Assembly: GCF_008974145.1 (NCBI RefSeq)
Contig: NZ_BJKP01000002.1
Coordinates: 1-64,000 of the forward strand
Reading direction: 5' to 3'
From: Microcystis aeruginosa NIES-4325
GTDB lineage: Bacteria > Cyanobacteriota > Cyanobacteriia > Cyanobacteriales > Microcystaceae
Length of the DNA: 64,000 bases
The notes under the pieces were generated by a model. That model was not told where the DNA came from, made no database searches, and saw only the letters and a list, made by a program, of their open reading frames with translations. Positions 1 through 8,309 of this stretch are shown in pieces (within the stretch, counting starts at the first letter, position 1; each line of letters opens with the position of its first letter). The position numbers and the translations under genes were made by a program.

Positions 1-99
1 GATATCGAACATGATTTTAGTGCATTAAAGAGGGCAAGAATGTATGCTCCTGTGGGGACACCCCTTGATGAAATTATTCGTACTTATTGTGTCGCCTAG
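1..99 (+). pseudogene. C-terminal end of an IS630-type transposase (cut by window edge)
   Basis: The first 32 codons are open from base 1 and end at TAG 97-99. The peptide contains ALKRARMYAP followed by TPLDEIIRTYC, which I recognise as the C-terminal tail of IS630/Tc1-mariner-type transposases common in cyanobacteria. The catalytic DDE part lies outside the window, so I cannot say whether the gene is intact. Such elements insert at TA, as do the 98-bp elements found elsewhere here. Family assignment rests on a short tail only. Confidence 0.6.
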
Positions 100-232
100 T
101 GTCTCGTTCTTATTTGAAATAACTATATTTCTGAACCTCCCCCCTAGGAATATACTAGCTATGGCTAAAAGTCTTACAGAGCCTGAGTTAAAATTTAATT
201 TTTTAGTATTTCTGTAGGGAGGCAGACCCTAA

Positions 233-1873
233 CTATATATTGGCTTCAAAAACGGGACAATAGCCTTCGGCAACCACTTTAAAACCATAGAGGGGAGAAG
301 CGGGATTCAAACAGCGCTGACTTTTGTAGTGGACACAGACACGACAGCAATCCATCTCCTCTAAAGCTTTGGTGATGCGATTAGGACTCTCGCTTAATAA
401 TTCCCGTTGGGAGACTCCCCGCAATAATAATTCTTCCCCTTGCCAGCGCGCTTCCACCAGTCCCGTATCGGCGAAATTACTCCACCGGGGATCCCGGGTG
501 ATCGACTCTGGTAAAGTGATAGTGATGATCGAATCCGATTCATTTAATTCTCCCTCATAGTGACTAGGGGCCGGGGGTGTCGGTTGCAGAAAGCGATCGC
601 CAATAGGCAATTCCACCAGGGTTCCCACGGCCGGAGAATGGAGTTGATAACGGCTTTGTAATTCTTCTAAACTGGTCAAATCCGCTAGATATAGGGGCGA
701 GCCATGGACGAACATGATATGCTGCGGTCGCAGGTTATGGATCAGTTGGGTGGTGTTGCGACTATCGCTATGTTCGGCCAGTAGATAGGTTTCTTGGCTA
801 ATTAATTGCGAACGCTGTGCCGCTTTTAATCGGGGATTCTCCAGGGTGATATCGTGCAGGTGTTGGGGAACTAACATTAACCAAGGTTTATCCCCTTGTA
901 GATATGTACTCACCTCCTCTAGGCGATCGATTAGTAAAATTATCGGAGTGGTTCCCCCTAGAGGTGTCGGTTTTTCTGGCAACCTTCGCAACCGGGGACA
1001 GATGCGCTCATCCCAAAATAAGGGCTGATGTTTGGCAAAATTCTGGACAGATGCGGGAAATTGTGGTAAAATTTCCAGGTAGGCATCGCAAGCTTTAGCG
1101 ATCTTGCCTCCAACCCAGATATCAATGTCACGGCCCGTGAATTGGTGGTGCGATCGCAGTAATTTTAAAATTTCTTGACCCAATCCCAAAGCGGGGACGG
1201 GTAGTAGGACATTTTGTCCCTCAGCGATCGCATGATAGATGCGATTCATCAACTGTTTTTCCTGCTGTCGTCGGTGGGGATGGCGTTCTGTGCCGTAACT
1301 GCCCTCAATAATCAGCACATCGGGGGATACTCCCCGCAGCAGATCGATCGATAATCCTTCCACCAGTTGAAAATTAGACAGGGAAAAATCGCCAGTATAG
1401 AGGACTTTATAGGTGCGTTTGGGGGTTTTGTAGGTGAATAGGACCACGGCAGCCCCAGGCAGGTGGCCAGCCGGAAAAATCTCGACGGTGAGATCATCAA
1501 AGAGAGCGATCGGCGATCGCCATGGCCAACCCTGACAGAAACTGCCGATTTCCTCGGCAGAATCGGGCCATTGTAGGGGCAGCAGTTGCACTGTCACCTC
1601 ACTGGCATAAACTGGCAATTGGGGATAGGTCTGATGGAGAGCCATTAACCCACGGATGTGATCGCTGTGGGCATGACTACAGAACACCAGATCTACGGGG
1701 GGTTTTTTGTTTTGGGTGAGGGGTTGCATATCGGCCAAACCGCAATCTAAAAGAATGCGATAGGGACCGATTTTCAGTAGGAGACAAACTCCTTCTGATG
1801 CGTGACCAACACCAAAAGGTAAACAGGATAAAAGGGATTTCGACCCCCAGACAGCAGTAGAGCGTTGAACCAT
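233..1873 (-). CDS. MBL-fold beta-CASP metallo-hydrolase
   Basis: A 546-residue protein with a metallo-beta-lactamase fold. The zinc motif HAHSDH lies near residue 86, and further metal ligands are likely in GHLPGAA (near 137) and YTGDFS (near 160). The later stretch resembles beta-CASP proteins of the RNA- or DNA-processing nuclease group, including a C-terminal VHGSPLYL segment resembling the beta-CASP histidine motif. The last 100 residues form an extra domain with several cysteines near the end. It would act in the cytoplasm, probably on nucleic acid; substrate unknown. ATG start is preceded by CAGGG. It lies 24 bp downstream of the small ndhP-like gene on the same strand, so the two may be co-transcribed. 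Confidence 0.8.
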   Translation of the reverse strand: MVQRSTAVWGSKSLLSCLPFGVGHASEGVCLLLKIGPYRILLDCGLADMQPLTQNKKPPVDLVFCSHAHSDHIRGLMALHQTYPQLPVYASEVTVQLLPLQWPDSAEEIGSFCQGWPWRSPIALFDDLTVEIFPAGHLPGAAVVLFTYKTPKRTYKVLYTGDFSLSNFQLVEGLSIDLLRGVSPDVLIIEGSYGTERHPHRRQQEKQLMNRIYHAIAEGQNVLLPVPALGLGQEILKLLRSHHQFTGRDIDIWVGGKIAKACDAYLEILPQFPASVQNFAKHQPLFWDERICPRLRRLPEKPTPLGGTTPIILLIDRLEEVSTYLQGDKPWLMLVPQHLHDITLENPRLKAAQRSQLISQETYLLAEHSDSRNTTQLIHNLRPQHIMFVHGSPLYLADLTSLEELQSRYQLHSPAVGTLVELPIGDRFLQPTPPAPSHYEGELNESDSIITITLPESITRDPRWSNFADTGLVEARWQGEELLLRGVSQRELLSESPNRITKALEEMDCCRVCVHYKSQRCLNPASPLYGFKVVAEGYCPVFEANI

Positions 1874-1897
1874 GGCAACCCTGATTATGATGACTGG

Positions 1898-2020
1898 TTA
1901 GTGAGCCGAACCATTGCCATCGTAGTTATCGCTATCGTAAAAACCGTTGCGGGTGCCGAAAAAGAGACAAGATACGGTGAATACAGCCGTTAATGCCAAC
2001 AAGATTAATTTGATGTCCAT
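1898..2020 (-). CDS. ndhP: NdhP-like small subunit of NDH-1
   Basis: A 40-codon gene, ATG 2018-2020 to TAA 1898-1900, preceded by the ribosome site TGAGGAG. The peptide has one N-terminal membrane helix (LILLALTAVFTVSCLFF) followed by GTRNGFYDSDNYDGNGSAH. The single-helix layout and the polar NGFYD-GNGSAH tail match what I remember of NdhP, a single-span subunit that stabilises the photosynthetic NDH-1 complex in thylakoids. The identification is from memory of the family without alignment. An alternative is another small thylakoid peptide. It lies just upstream of the metallo-hydrolase gene. Confidence 0.6.
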   Translation of the reverse strand: MDIKLILLALTAVFTVSCLFFGTRNGFYDSDNYDGNGSAH

Positions 2021-2437
2021 ATAATTAGTGCAACTCCTCAGAGGGTATCTCCCCTCATACTAACCCAACTTTTTCGGTTCTTAGCAGCTAGGTTTCGGGT
2101 TTGACCATCGGCGCTCACCCTCTTTTAATAATTAAACTTGCCAGTAATTTGTGATGGTTTTAGCAAAAACTATTGGTAATTGTCCTAAAAATTAGCATCT
2201 TTTGTCATAATAGTCAAGAAAATTTTACAAAAATTTAGCCTGACTTTAAATGCTCCTTTTCTCAAGTGCGACGTAATGATAGGTGTAAATTTTCTCTTTT
2301 AGACGTGGGGCAAAAGCAAACAAGTTATTGATTTTGACTCAGATTAGCTCAATTCAATTATAGGGGAATTTTACTATGGGGTTTCGATTAAATTTGCTAT
2401 TTGCTCCCATTATAAACTTAATTAAGGTTGATTAAAA
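2021..2437. other. 417-bp intergenic region with a possible tiny ORF
   Basis: AT-rich spacer between the ndhP-like gene and the HNH cassette, both on the minus strand. The right end of the region (2021 side) holds the ndhP ribosome site. On the plus strand a 19-codon ORF (ATG 2376 to TAA 2435) follows an AGGGGAA motif and encodes a mostly hydrophobic peptide beginning MGFRLNLLF. It is too short to trust. Nothing else recognised. Confidence 0.4.
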
Positions 2438-2968
2438 TTAAAGTTTGTTAAACTCGGCTAAGTCATTAGTCTTTCCAAGAAGAGGATAACGAAGTGCTGT
2501 TTCATCGACTAGGCTAGATAAATACTCATAAGTCTGACGAAGTTCATAGGCATTATCATCACTTTTTGCTTGGTTACACTGCCAGCATACCAGTTGTAAA
2601 TTGTCGAAATCAAACAATTTTTCGGGACAGCGAACCTTATTAATTATATGATCGATAGTGACATAATTGGGATGAAAAAATATATAATTGATTTGATTAA
2701 TAACTTTTTTCCCTTGATAATTATTATATTCGTAACCCCTTTTGATAGCTTCTGACTGAGAAGAAGTTTTAAATTCTTCGCCATGTTTCATCTTTTTACC
2801 ACAAAAAGGACAGGGGTTTTCTTTGGCCATTGTTCGATATTGATTCGGGCTAATTAATCCTTTTTCGGGATGTTCGATAACTGCTAGATGTTGATTAGAA
2901 TTCCAGATTTCTGCAATTTCATCGGAGCTATATAATTGAGATAACTTTGATTTTGATATTTTATTCAT
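2438..2968 (-). CDS. HNH endonuclease domain protein
   Basis: From ATG 2966-2968 this gives 176 residues; a TTG start 15 bases upstream is possible but less likely. The HNH core is visible as TIDHIINKV, then FDFDNLQLVCWQCNQAKSDD. Two zinc-knuckle pairs, CPFCGKK and CWQCN, probably hold the structural zinc. This is a metal-dependent nuclease fold found in homing, restriction and phage-defence enzymes. It is the last gene of a minus-strand trio, 15 bp after the stop of the preceding gene, so almost certainly co-transcribed with it. Substrate unknown. Confidence 0.75.
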   Translation of the reverse strand: MNKISKSKLSQLYSSDEIAEIWNSNQHLAVIEHPEKGLISPNQYRTMAKENPCPFCGKKMKHGEEFKTSSQSEAIKRGYEYNNYQGKKVINQINYIFFHPNYVTIDHIINKVRCPEKLFDFDNLQLVCWQCNQAKSDDNAYELRQTYEYLSSLVDETALRYPLLGKTNDLAEFNKL

Positions 2969-2983
2969 GGCAGTACATATCAA

Positions 2984-3346
2984 TCATAATAAAGGATATT
3001 TAGACAAAGCTTTAGCCGCTATTTCATGCAAATTGTTAGAGATTTTTTCTAAACCTTGTTTTCCTTCTTCAGACATTTTTTTAGCTTTTTCAGACTCAAT
3101 AATTGCTAAATCAATGGCTTTGTCGAGATTTCCCTTATTTAATTCATGCTGGAATAAACTGACAACTTTATAAGTATTATTTTTAAAATCCTGAAGAAGC
3201 TCCCAAGAGCTTTTAACCTTTCCCCATCCGCTATTATAATAGCCCTTTTTTCTCGCTTGTCTTTGTTGCTCTAGGGAAAGGCCATGAAATACTTCACTAT
3301 TTCTTTTTTGCCATTGGCGATAGCTCATTTCTTCTAGTAAATTCAT
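2984..3346 (-). CDS. small helical protein of an HNH cassette, unknown
   Basis: A 120-residue protein, charged and predicted mostly helical by eye, with no signal peptide or membrane segment. I do not recognise the family. The first half carries RQWQKRNSEVFHGLS and many basic residues. The second half is rich in Lys and Glu (IIESEKAKKMSEEGKQGLEK). Its ATG overlaps the stop of the upstream coiled-coil gene by four bases (ATGA), a sign of translational coupling. The HNH nuclease gene follows directly. An accessory or antitoxin-like partner of the nuclease is conceivable but is inference. Confidence 0.6.
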   Translation of the reverse strand: MNLLEEMSYRQWQKRNSEVFHGLSLEQQRQARKKGYYNSGWGKVKSSWELLQDFKNNTYKVVSLFQHELNKGNLDKAIDLAIIESEKAKKMSEEGKQGLEKISNNLHEIAAKALSKYPLL

Positions 3347-4038
3347 TGCTTGAGTTCCTGGTCATCTGCAAAGTAACGACTGATTTCTTGCCACTTTTTA
3401 TCGCCATAGTTATTAATAATATACTTTTTAATATCCCCCAGTTGTCTTCGTAGTTTATCATTAGTTTTTTCCAGAGATTCAACTGTAGAGATGGCTCGCT
3501 CTTTTATTTGTGTAATCCCATCCTGTTGTTCCTGAATAGTATTTTTTAGATCGCTCACCGCTAGATTATAACTGTCTTTATGAACTAATTCCTTTTCTAG
3601 TAAAGCCTGTTGACGTTCCCAGCCAGTTTTAGATAAACTAGCCTTTAACCATTGACCTAAACGATAAACCTCAGATTGATCAAAGTCTAATAAATCTTGA
3701 CGTAACCGCTCTAACTTTTGTAGCAACTCATTAACTTTTTCTTGCCAATAACTGACTTCTTGTTTAAGCTCAACATTCTCGTTGGATAAATTCTGATTAC
3801 TTTTTCCTAACTGTTCAATTTTGCCCTCGTGTCTGGATATTTGCAAGGACTGATTTGAATTAACTTTGGCTCGATCATTTCGTTCTTGTATGATAATCTG
3901 GAACAATTCCGCCGCTACAGGATCATCAAGATGTTCTACAATCCATTCTAGATGACGTGCTTTTAACCTATCGCTCAAATAGCCCTTAATTTCTATGTGT
4001 TGTTCTTTCAATAGGGCTAGATTAGATTTAATGGTCAT
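3343..4038 (-). CDS. coiled-coil protein of an HNH cassette, unknown
   Basis: A 231-residue protein with no signal peptide. The N-terminal 55 residues look globular (YLSDRLKARHLEWIVEHLDD). Residues about 65-115 and 150-205 have heptad-rich Leu/Glu/Gln/Lys stretches typical of coiled coils, separated by a short segment with LGQWLKASLSKTGWERQ. First gene of a coupled trio ending in an HNH nuclease; four-base overlap with the next gene. Divergent from cysK across 287 bp. The family is not recognised. A structural or sensor subunit that positions the nuclease is plausible but unproven. Confidence 0.6.
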   Translation of the reverse strand: MTIKSNLALLKEQHIEIKGYLSDRLKARHLEWIVEHLDDPVAAELFQIIIQERNDRAKVNSNQSLQISRHEGKIEQLGKSNQNLSNENVELKQEVSYWQEKVNELLQKLERLRQDLLDFDQSEVYRLGQWLKASLSKTGWERQQALLEKELVHKDSYNLAVSDLKNTIQEQQDGITQIKERAISTVESLEKTNDKLRRQLGDIKKYIINNYGDKKWQEISRYFADDQELKQ

Positions 4039-4325
4039 GACCGTAATTCTGACTTTAGTAAACTATCCATAGTTATTTTAGTACAAGTATAAGCTTTTGG
4101 AAAAAAGCAATCTTATCGGTCATGGTAGTTTTGCCTGTCTCTGGGAATCAACTCGGACTGACTAAAGAAACAAAGGAAAATGGAAATTTTGCCGATCTAG
4201 GGCTGGCCTTTGCTATAAGTGAGCTATATAGCGCCTCCTTGGCTAGTGAGGAAATTCTCAAACGCTAAAGCTGAGAGCTTACCGCTATAACTAAGCACAC
4301 GAATCACCCAGACTGAGAAAATATC
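4039..4325. promoter_or_regulatory. divergent promoter region before cysK with structured leader
   Basis: This 287-bp gap separates the minus-strand HNH cassette from plus-strand cysK and must hold promoters in both directions. Near cysK there are nested small inverted repeats, including GCTATATAGC at about 4223 and AGCTGAGAGCT at about 4270. A structured leader for cysK is possible. No known riboswitch was recognised. Confidence 0.3.
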
Positions 4326-5285
4326 ATGCGTATCGCTCACGATGTCACCGAATTGGTTGGCCGTACTCCTTTAGTACAATTGAATCGGATTCCCCAGGCG
4401 GAGGGCTGTCTTGGCCGAATTGTGATGAAATTAGAAGGGATGAATCCCGCTGCTTCCGTCAAAGACCGCATTGGCACTCACATGATTAATAGCGCCGAAA
4501 AAGCGGGTTTAATCAATCCAGAAACCACGGTTTTAGTGGAACCCACCTCTGGCAATACGGGAATTGCTCTAGCGATGACTGCGGCAGCTAAGGGTTATCG
4601 CTTGATTTTAACTATGCCGGAAACGATGAGTTTAGAGCGCCGGGCGATGTTAAACGCCTACGGTGCTACCCTAGAACTTACCCCCGGTTCCCAAGGTATG
4701 AAAGGGGCAATTTTACGCGCTCAGGAAATCGTTGATAGTATCCCCGGCGCTTATATGTTGCAACAATTTCGCAACCCTTCTAACCCAGAAATTCACCGTC
4801 TCACCACCGCTGAGGAAATTTGGCAAGATACGGAGGGACAGGTAGATTTTATTGTTGCGGGTGTGGGTACTGGCGGCACGATTACGGGAGTCGCTGAAGT
4901 GATTAAATCGCGTAAACCTAGTTTTCAAGTAGTCGCGGTGGAACCTTTCAATAGTCCGGTGATTTCTGGTGGTAATCCCGGTCCCCATAAAATTCAAGGT
5001 ATCGGTGCGGGTTTTATTCCGGAAGTTTTACGCACAGATCTGATTGATGAGGTAATTACTGTCAGTGATGAGGAAGCTTTTCAATTTGGTCGTCGTTTGG
5101 CAAAAGAAGAGGGTTTACTTTCGGGGATTTCTTCCGGTGCCAATCTTTGCGCTGCGATTCAACTGGCCCAACGACCGGAAAATGATGGTAAATTAATTGT
5201 GGTGATTCAGCCTAGTTTTGGAGAACGTTATCTGAGTACGCTGATGTTCCAAAATATCGAGGAGCGCGAGTTAACTTTGGTGTAA
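4326..5285 (+). CDS. cysK: cysteine synthase A (O-acetylserine sulfhydrylase)
   Basis: A 319-residue PLP enzyme that makes cysteine from O-acetylserine and sulfide in the cytoplasm. The PLP lysine is in [11 protein letters not shown] near residue 46, the substrate loop is [12 protein letters not shown] near 75, and the phosphate-binding glycine loop is [10 protein letters not shown] near 180. SGISSGANL near 270 and the C-terminal SFGERYLST match the CysK family. Length is standard. Starts at ATG 4326 and ends just before a hairpin. It is monocistronic here, and its downstream neighbour is convergent. Confidence 0.95.
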   Translation: MRIAHDVTELVGRTPLVQLNRIPQAEGCLGRIVMKLEGMNPAASVKDRIGTHMINSAEKAGLINPETTVLVEPTSGNTGIALAMTAAAKGYRLILTMPETMSLERRAMLNAYGATLELTPGSQGMKGAILRAQEIVDSIPGAYMLQQFRNPSNPEIHRLTTAEEIWQDTEGQVDFIVAGVGTGGTITGVAEVIKSRKPSFQVVAVEPFNSPVISGGNPGPHKIQGIGAGFIPEVLRTDLIDEVITVSDEEAFQFGRRLAKEEGLLSGISSGANLCAAIQLAQRPENDGKLIVVIQPSFGERYLSTLMFQNIEERELTLV

Positions 5286-5307
5286 AAAAATATCCTCCTC
5301 AGCCTCT

Positions 5308-5338
5308 AGCAGTCAGCTTTAGTTGAGGGCTGATTGCT
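5308..5338 (+). terminator. possible terminator hairpin after cysK
   Basis: AGCAGTCAGC at 5308-5317 can pair with GCTGATTGCT at 5329-5338 over an 11-base loop, with one G-T pair. It sits between the convergent cysK and the next gene. There is only a short T stretch a few bases downstream, so the call is weak. Confidence 0.35.
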
Positions 5339-5354
5339 AATAGCAGAGAGCTTT

Positions 5355-6071
5355 TTAATCATATTTCAAGAGGGATTTTTTCACCTGTAGGGGTATTTGT
5401 AAAGGTTGCGGTTTGATTGCTTCTTTGCCAGAAAAATTATCCAATAAAGCTGATCGCACTTGCGTATCGGTTTCTCGCGAGAGAAGATAACGGAAGTATT
5501 CTTGGCATTGTTCTCGACGACTGGGGGAAAGTTCCATTTCACTTAAACGTCGGACTGCCATTAAGCGCATTAAGGGATCATTGACTGTTAATTTTTCTAA
5601 CCAGCGATCAAAGTTTTTTGACTCATTTTGACCGCGATGGTCGAGAAAATGCCATCCTAGCAGGATTAAAGTCAAAACCGTGCCAAATCCTTGCAAAATT
5701 GAGGCCAGGGCCAACCAGCGATTTTCGGCATAGGTCCAAATTGCCACAGCGAGATAGGTGGCTAAACTGCCTAAACCGCCACAGACTACCGCTAAAGTTA
5801 ACTTACCGCTGTCGGCGCTGAAAAAAGCACGCCACCACAGCCACAGCGATCGCCAGTTTTGCACCTGGAGATGGTAAACTCCAATCATCGCCCCCACCCC
5901 GGTTGAAGTGGCCAAAACTAACTGCCAATTCCACGCCCAGAGGATCAAAAAACTAGCACAAGCTGCCGCCCATGTCAAGAATTGACGGGTTTTTTTTGCC
6001 GCGAGAGTTTTCATGACTCGACGCTGCAGAGCGGGAGAAAAATAGCGAGGAAGGCGGAATACTGAAGACAC
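5355..6071 (-). CDS. cyanobacterial membrane protein with C-terminal armadillo-like segment
   Basis: A 238-residue protein. Four hydrophobic helices lie roughly at residues 32-50, 52-66, 92-115 and 118-142. A soluble C-terminal segment follows (DPLMRLMAVRRLSEMELSPSRREQCQEYF) that looks like a short HEAT/ARM helical unit. I recognise this as a conserved cyanobacterial hypothetical family without known function. The ATG start gives a basic N-terminus before the first helix. Convergent with cysK. Nothing in context indicates a role. Confidence 0.65.
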   Translation of the reverse strand: MSSVFRLPRYFSPALQRRVMKTLAAKKTRQFLTWAAACASFLILWAWNWQLVLATSTGVGAMIGVYHLQVQNWRSLWLWWRAFFSADSGKLTLAVVCGGLGSLATYLAVAIWTYAENRWLALASILQGFGTVLTLILLGWHFLDHRGQNESKNFDRWLEKLTVNDPLMRLMAVRRLSEMELSPSRREQCQEYFRYLLSRETDTQVRSALLDNFSGKEAIKPQPLQIPLQVKKSLLKYD

Positions 6072-6487
6072 GGGAAGTTTTTCACTGAGGGTTTGATGAT
6101 CACTATAGCCTGTTCTCAGGCAGACAGATCATTTTTCTTGGTAAAAATCTTCGTGGGAAAAGAGGGAAGTGTTAGGGTGGGCTAAAATTGCGATCGAGAA
6201 TCGGCTAAAGTTCAGATTGGCGAGCTTAGGTGTTAAGATTGTTTGCAATCAAACTCAACTTTTTTTATTAATAAATAGCTCAACAATATTCTGTAAACTT
6301 ATATATAGAAACCTCAAGAAATATATTAATTTGCAGTTTTTAGGGTAACAAGTTCCGATAGACGATCTAAAGTATTAAGTATAAATACCGCATCTGATTT
6401 TACCTAGTCACGCCAGCTATCTAACTCATCTATTTCACTTCCGAACAGAGTTGAAACGTCCTTTGTTACGTTCTGAGAGGCAAAAAA
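6072..6487. promoter_or_regulatory. 416-bp upstream region of the lytic-enzyme block
   Basis: AT-rich spacer between a minus-strand membrane protein gene and the plus-strand accessory block beginning at 6488. It should hold promoters in both directions. The end carries GAGAGGCAAAAAA just before the ATG, a reasonable ribosome site. No operator, repeat or RNA gene was recognised. Confidence 0.3.
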
Positions 6488-7171
6488 ATGACTACTCAAC
6501 TACAACAAAAAGCCGAACTTGAAATCGTCACCTTGAACCCTGTTTACGGAGTTAACTATAACAAGGGTTACATCGGTTTTACCTATGACGGAACACATCC
6601 AGTCGGTCGAGGAATTGCTTATTTTACTAAGTGGGATAAAATGAGCAATATTTATGCTACTCACGCTCTCATCGTTACGGGTGAAAATACCTGTATTGAA
6701 GCGAATGCTGGCACGAATATGGTAGAAGAAAATCCTCTAGAACCCTATTTTCAACCTTCTAATTGCCAAATTTTCTTCCGCAAACCCAAAGATTTAACTG
6801 ATGAGATTGCAGAACGTATTGTTAAGATTCTCAAACCAGAAGTAGGTAAAAAATATGACTATAAACTAATCCTAGCTCATGCCTTTTCTGGAAGTTTACC
6901 CGGTCAGATACTCAATCTTTTATCACGGCAAAAAGTCAAAAAATTACTGTCTGAAGCTCTCAATTGTCCTGATAAATGGATTTGTAGTGAGTTAGCGGCT
7001 TACGCTTTGGATGAGCAACCTGAATACCGAGATATCGGAGTTCTGATCAATCCTAATTCTACCATTAATCCTCAAAAATTATTTGAAGATGATATGATTT
7101 TTCAGGCTTGGGAAAATCAGGTTGCAGCAAAGTTTAAAGATTTAATCACCGGGACAACAGTAATTGCTTAG
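6488..7171 (+). CDS. permuted NlpC/P60 (YiiX-like) papain-fold hydrolase
   Basis: A 227-residue protein without signal peptide. The pattern of an early His (YATHALIVTGE, near residue 58) and Glu (IEANAG), with a late Cys (KWICSELAAYAL, near 162), is the order expected for circularly permuted NlpC/P60 enzymes such as YiiX. These cleave amide or ester bonds, often in cell-wall peptides or lipids. First gene of a block of wall-active enzymes on the plus strand; the next gene starts 41 bp downstream. Exact substrate unknown. Ribosome site GAGAGG precedes the ATG. Confidence 0.65.
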   Translation: MTTQLQQKAELEIVTLNPVYGVNYNKGYIGFTYDGTHPVGRGIAYFTKWDKMSNIYATHALIVTGENTCIEANAGTNMVEENPLEPYFQPSNCQIFFRKPKDLTDEIAERIVKILKPEVGKKYDYKLILAHAFSGSLPGQILNLLSRQKVKKLLSEALNCPDKWICSELAAYALDEQPEYRDIGVLINPNSTINPQKLFEDDMIFQAWENQVAAKFKDLITGTTVIA

Positions 7172-7212
7172 ATGTATTAACTGCATTATTGATGCCATCA
7201 GGAGAATATCAA

Positions 7213-8244
7213 ATGACCACGACAACTATTGCTAGAGTTCCTCTTCACGAACCGGGAAAATTACTTGATCCCTATATCAAGGATAATGATGCTTTAATTG
7301 CTCCTGCGGAGGATTTTACTATTTCGATCAATACAGTTTCACTGCAACTATACACTAAATACAAAGGTGATTATTTAGCAGGACAGTGGGATAATAACTA
7401 TTTCGCCCTTGTCAGTCAGATAGGATTAGGAGATCAAGAAACCCCTATTTTAAAGGTTCACTATCTTAATCACATCTCTGGAATGACTTTAGATGTAACA
7501 GATATTTGGGCTGAAAATGTTGCTGTCATTGAAGACTTTCAAAAAGATGAAAAATCTCAGCGATTGTATTTATCATTTAGTAGTTTTTGTCAAGGATTAG
7601 GACGTTCTACTTTAGAACAAGTTACCAATTCATTGAAGCAAGTTGTGGGAACTGTAGGGGCGGCTTTTCCTAGTTTAATACCTTATACAACACTGGGAAG
7701 TACAGCCTTACAGGGCATTAATAATATTCTAGCCACTGTTCTTGAAGCTAGATTTCAACCCCAAGTGAAAACATCAACTTTTGGTCTTTATCCTGCTAAC
7801 GTTGAGCAAAGACCTGTGATTGGAGAAGCTCCCTTACAAACAGGAGCTTATGCCTTTTTCTTTGAACCCGTTGAGATAGAAACCTTGAAAATGGGCTCAG
7901 ACGGAATTGTGACTGCAACTAATAATAAACCCGTGAGTCCTTACATTGTAGTTAACATCAAAAAAGGGATTACTTTAGCCCCCAGTCAAATCGAGAAAAA
8001 CTTAGCCACTGAAGTATTAGAAGCTTACCACAGAACTACTAACTATCCTCTAACCACTTCTAATACTGTGATTCCCTACTTCAATGCTTTAGAAGAATTG
8101 GGTAAAACTATTCGTTTAGCTAGTTCTACTAAGCGGTATTTTGAGTTAAAACAAAAAGGTGAACGAGTGACTGAAGCGGAAGCAAAACGTCTAGAGATTC
8201 TCTTGGCTTACTTAAAGGAAAATCTTAAGAATTTTGAGCAGTAA
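7213..8244 (+). CDS. unknown protein of the lytic-enzyme block
   Basis: From ATG 7213, preceded by CAGGAG, this gives 343 residues; an in-frame ATG 24 bases upstream lacks a good ribosome site. I do not recognise the family. The middle contains a Gly/Thr/Pro-rich segment (GTVGAAFPSLIPYTTLGSTA, about 158-177) that may be amphipathic or membrane-associated. The N-terminal half looks beta-rich, and the C-terminal 60 residues are helical and charged. No signal peptide. It sits between the NlpC/P60-like gene and the multidomain amidase, so a role with them (scaffold, pore, inhibitor or substrate) is possible but is pure inference. Confidence 0.55.
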   Translation: MTTTTIARVPLHEPGKLLDPYIKDNDALIAPAEDFTISINTVSLQLYTKYKGDYLAGQWDNNYFALVSQIGLGDQETPILKVHYLNHISGMTLDVTDIWAENVAVIEDFQKDEKSQRLYLSFSSFCQGLGRSTLEQVTNSLKQVVGTVGAAFPSLIPYTTLGSTALQGINNILATVLEARFQPQVKTSTFGLYPANVEQRPVIGEAPLQTGAYAFFFEPVEIETLKMGSDGIVTATNNKPVSPYIVVNIKKGITLAPSQIEKNLATEVLEAYHRTTNYPLTTSNTVIPYFNALEELGKTIRLASSTKRYFELKQKGERVTEAEAKRLEILLAYLKENLKNFEQ

Positions 8245-8309
8245 TCAATTAATTTACATTCCCTAACTTTTAGTATTTGGAAACTGTTTAATAATAGGAG
8301 GAAACGATT

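Noticed and set aside
160-216. 18-codon frame before the metallo-hydrolase end
   Set aside because: Short, next to a transposase tail, no ribosome site; probably an element remnant.
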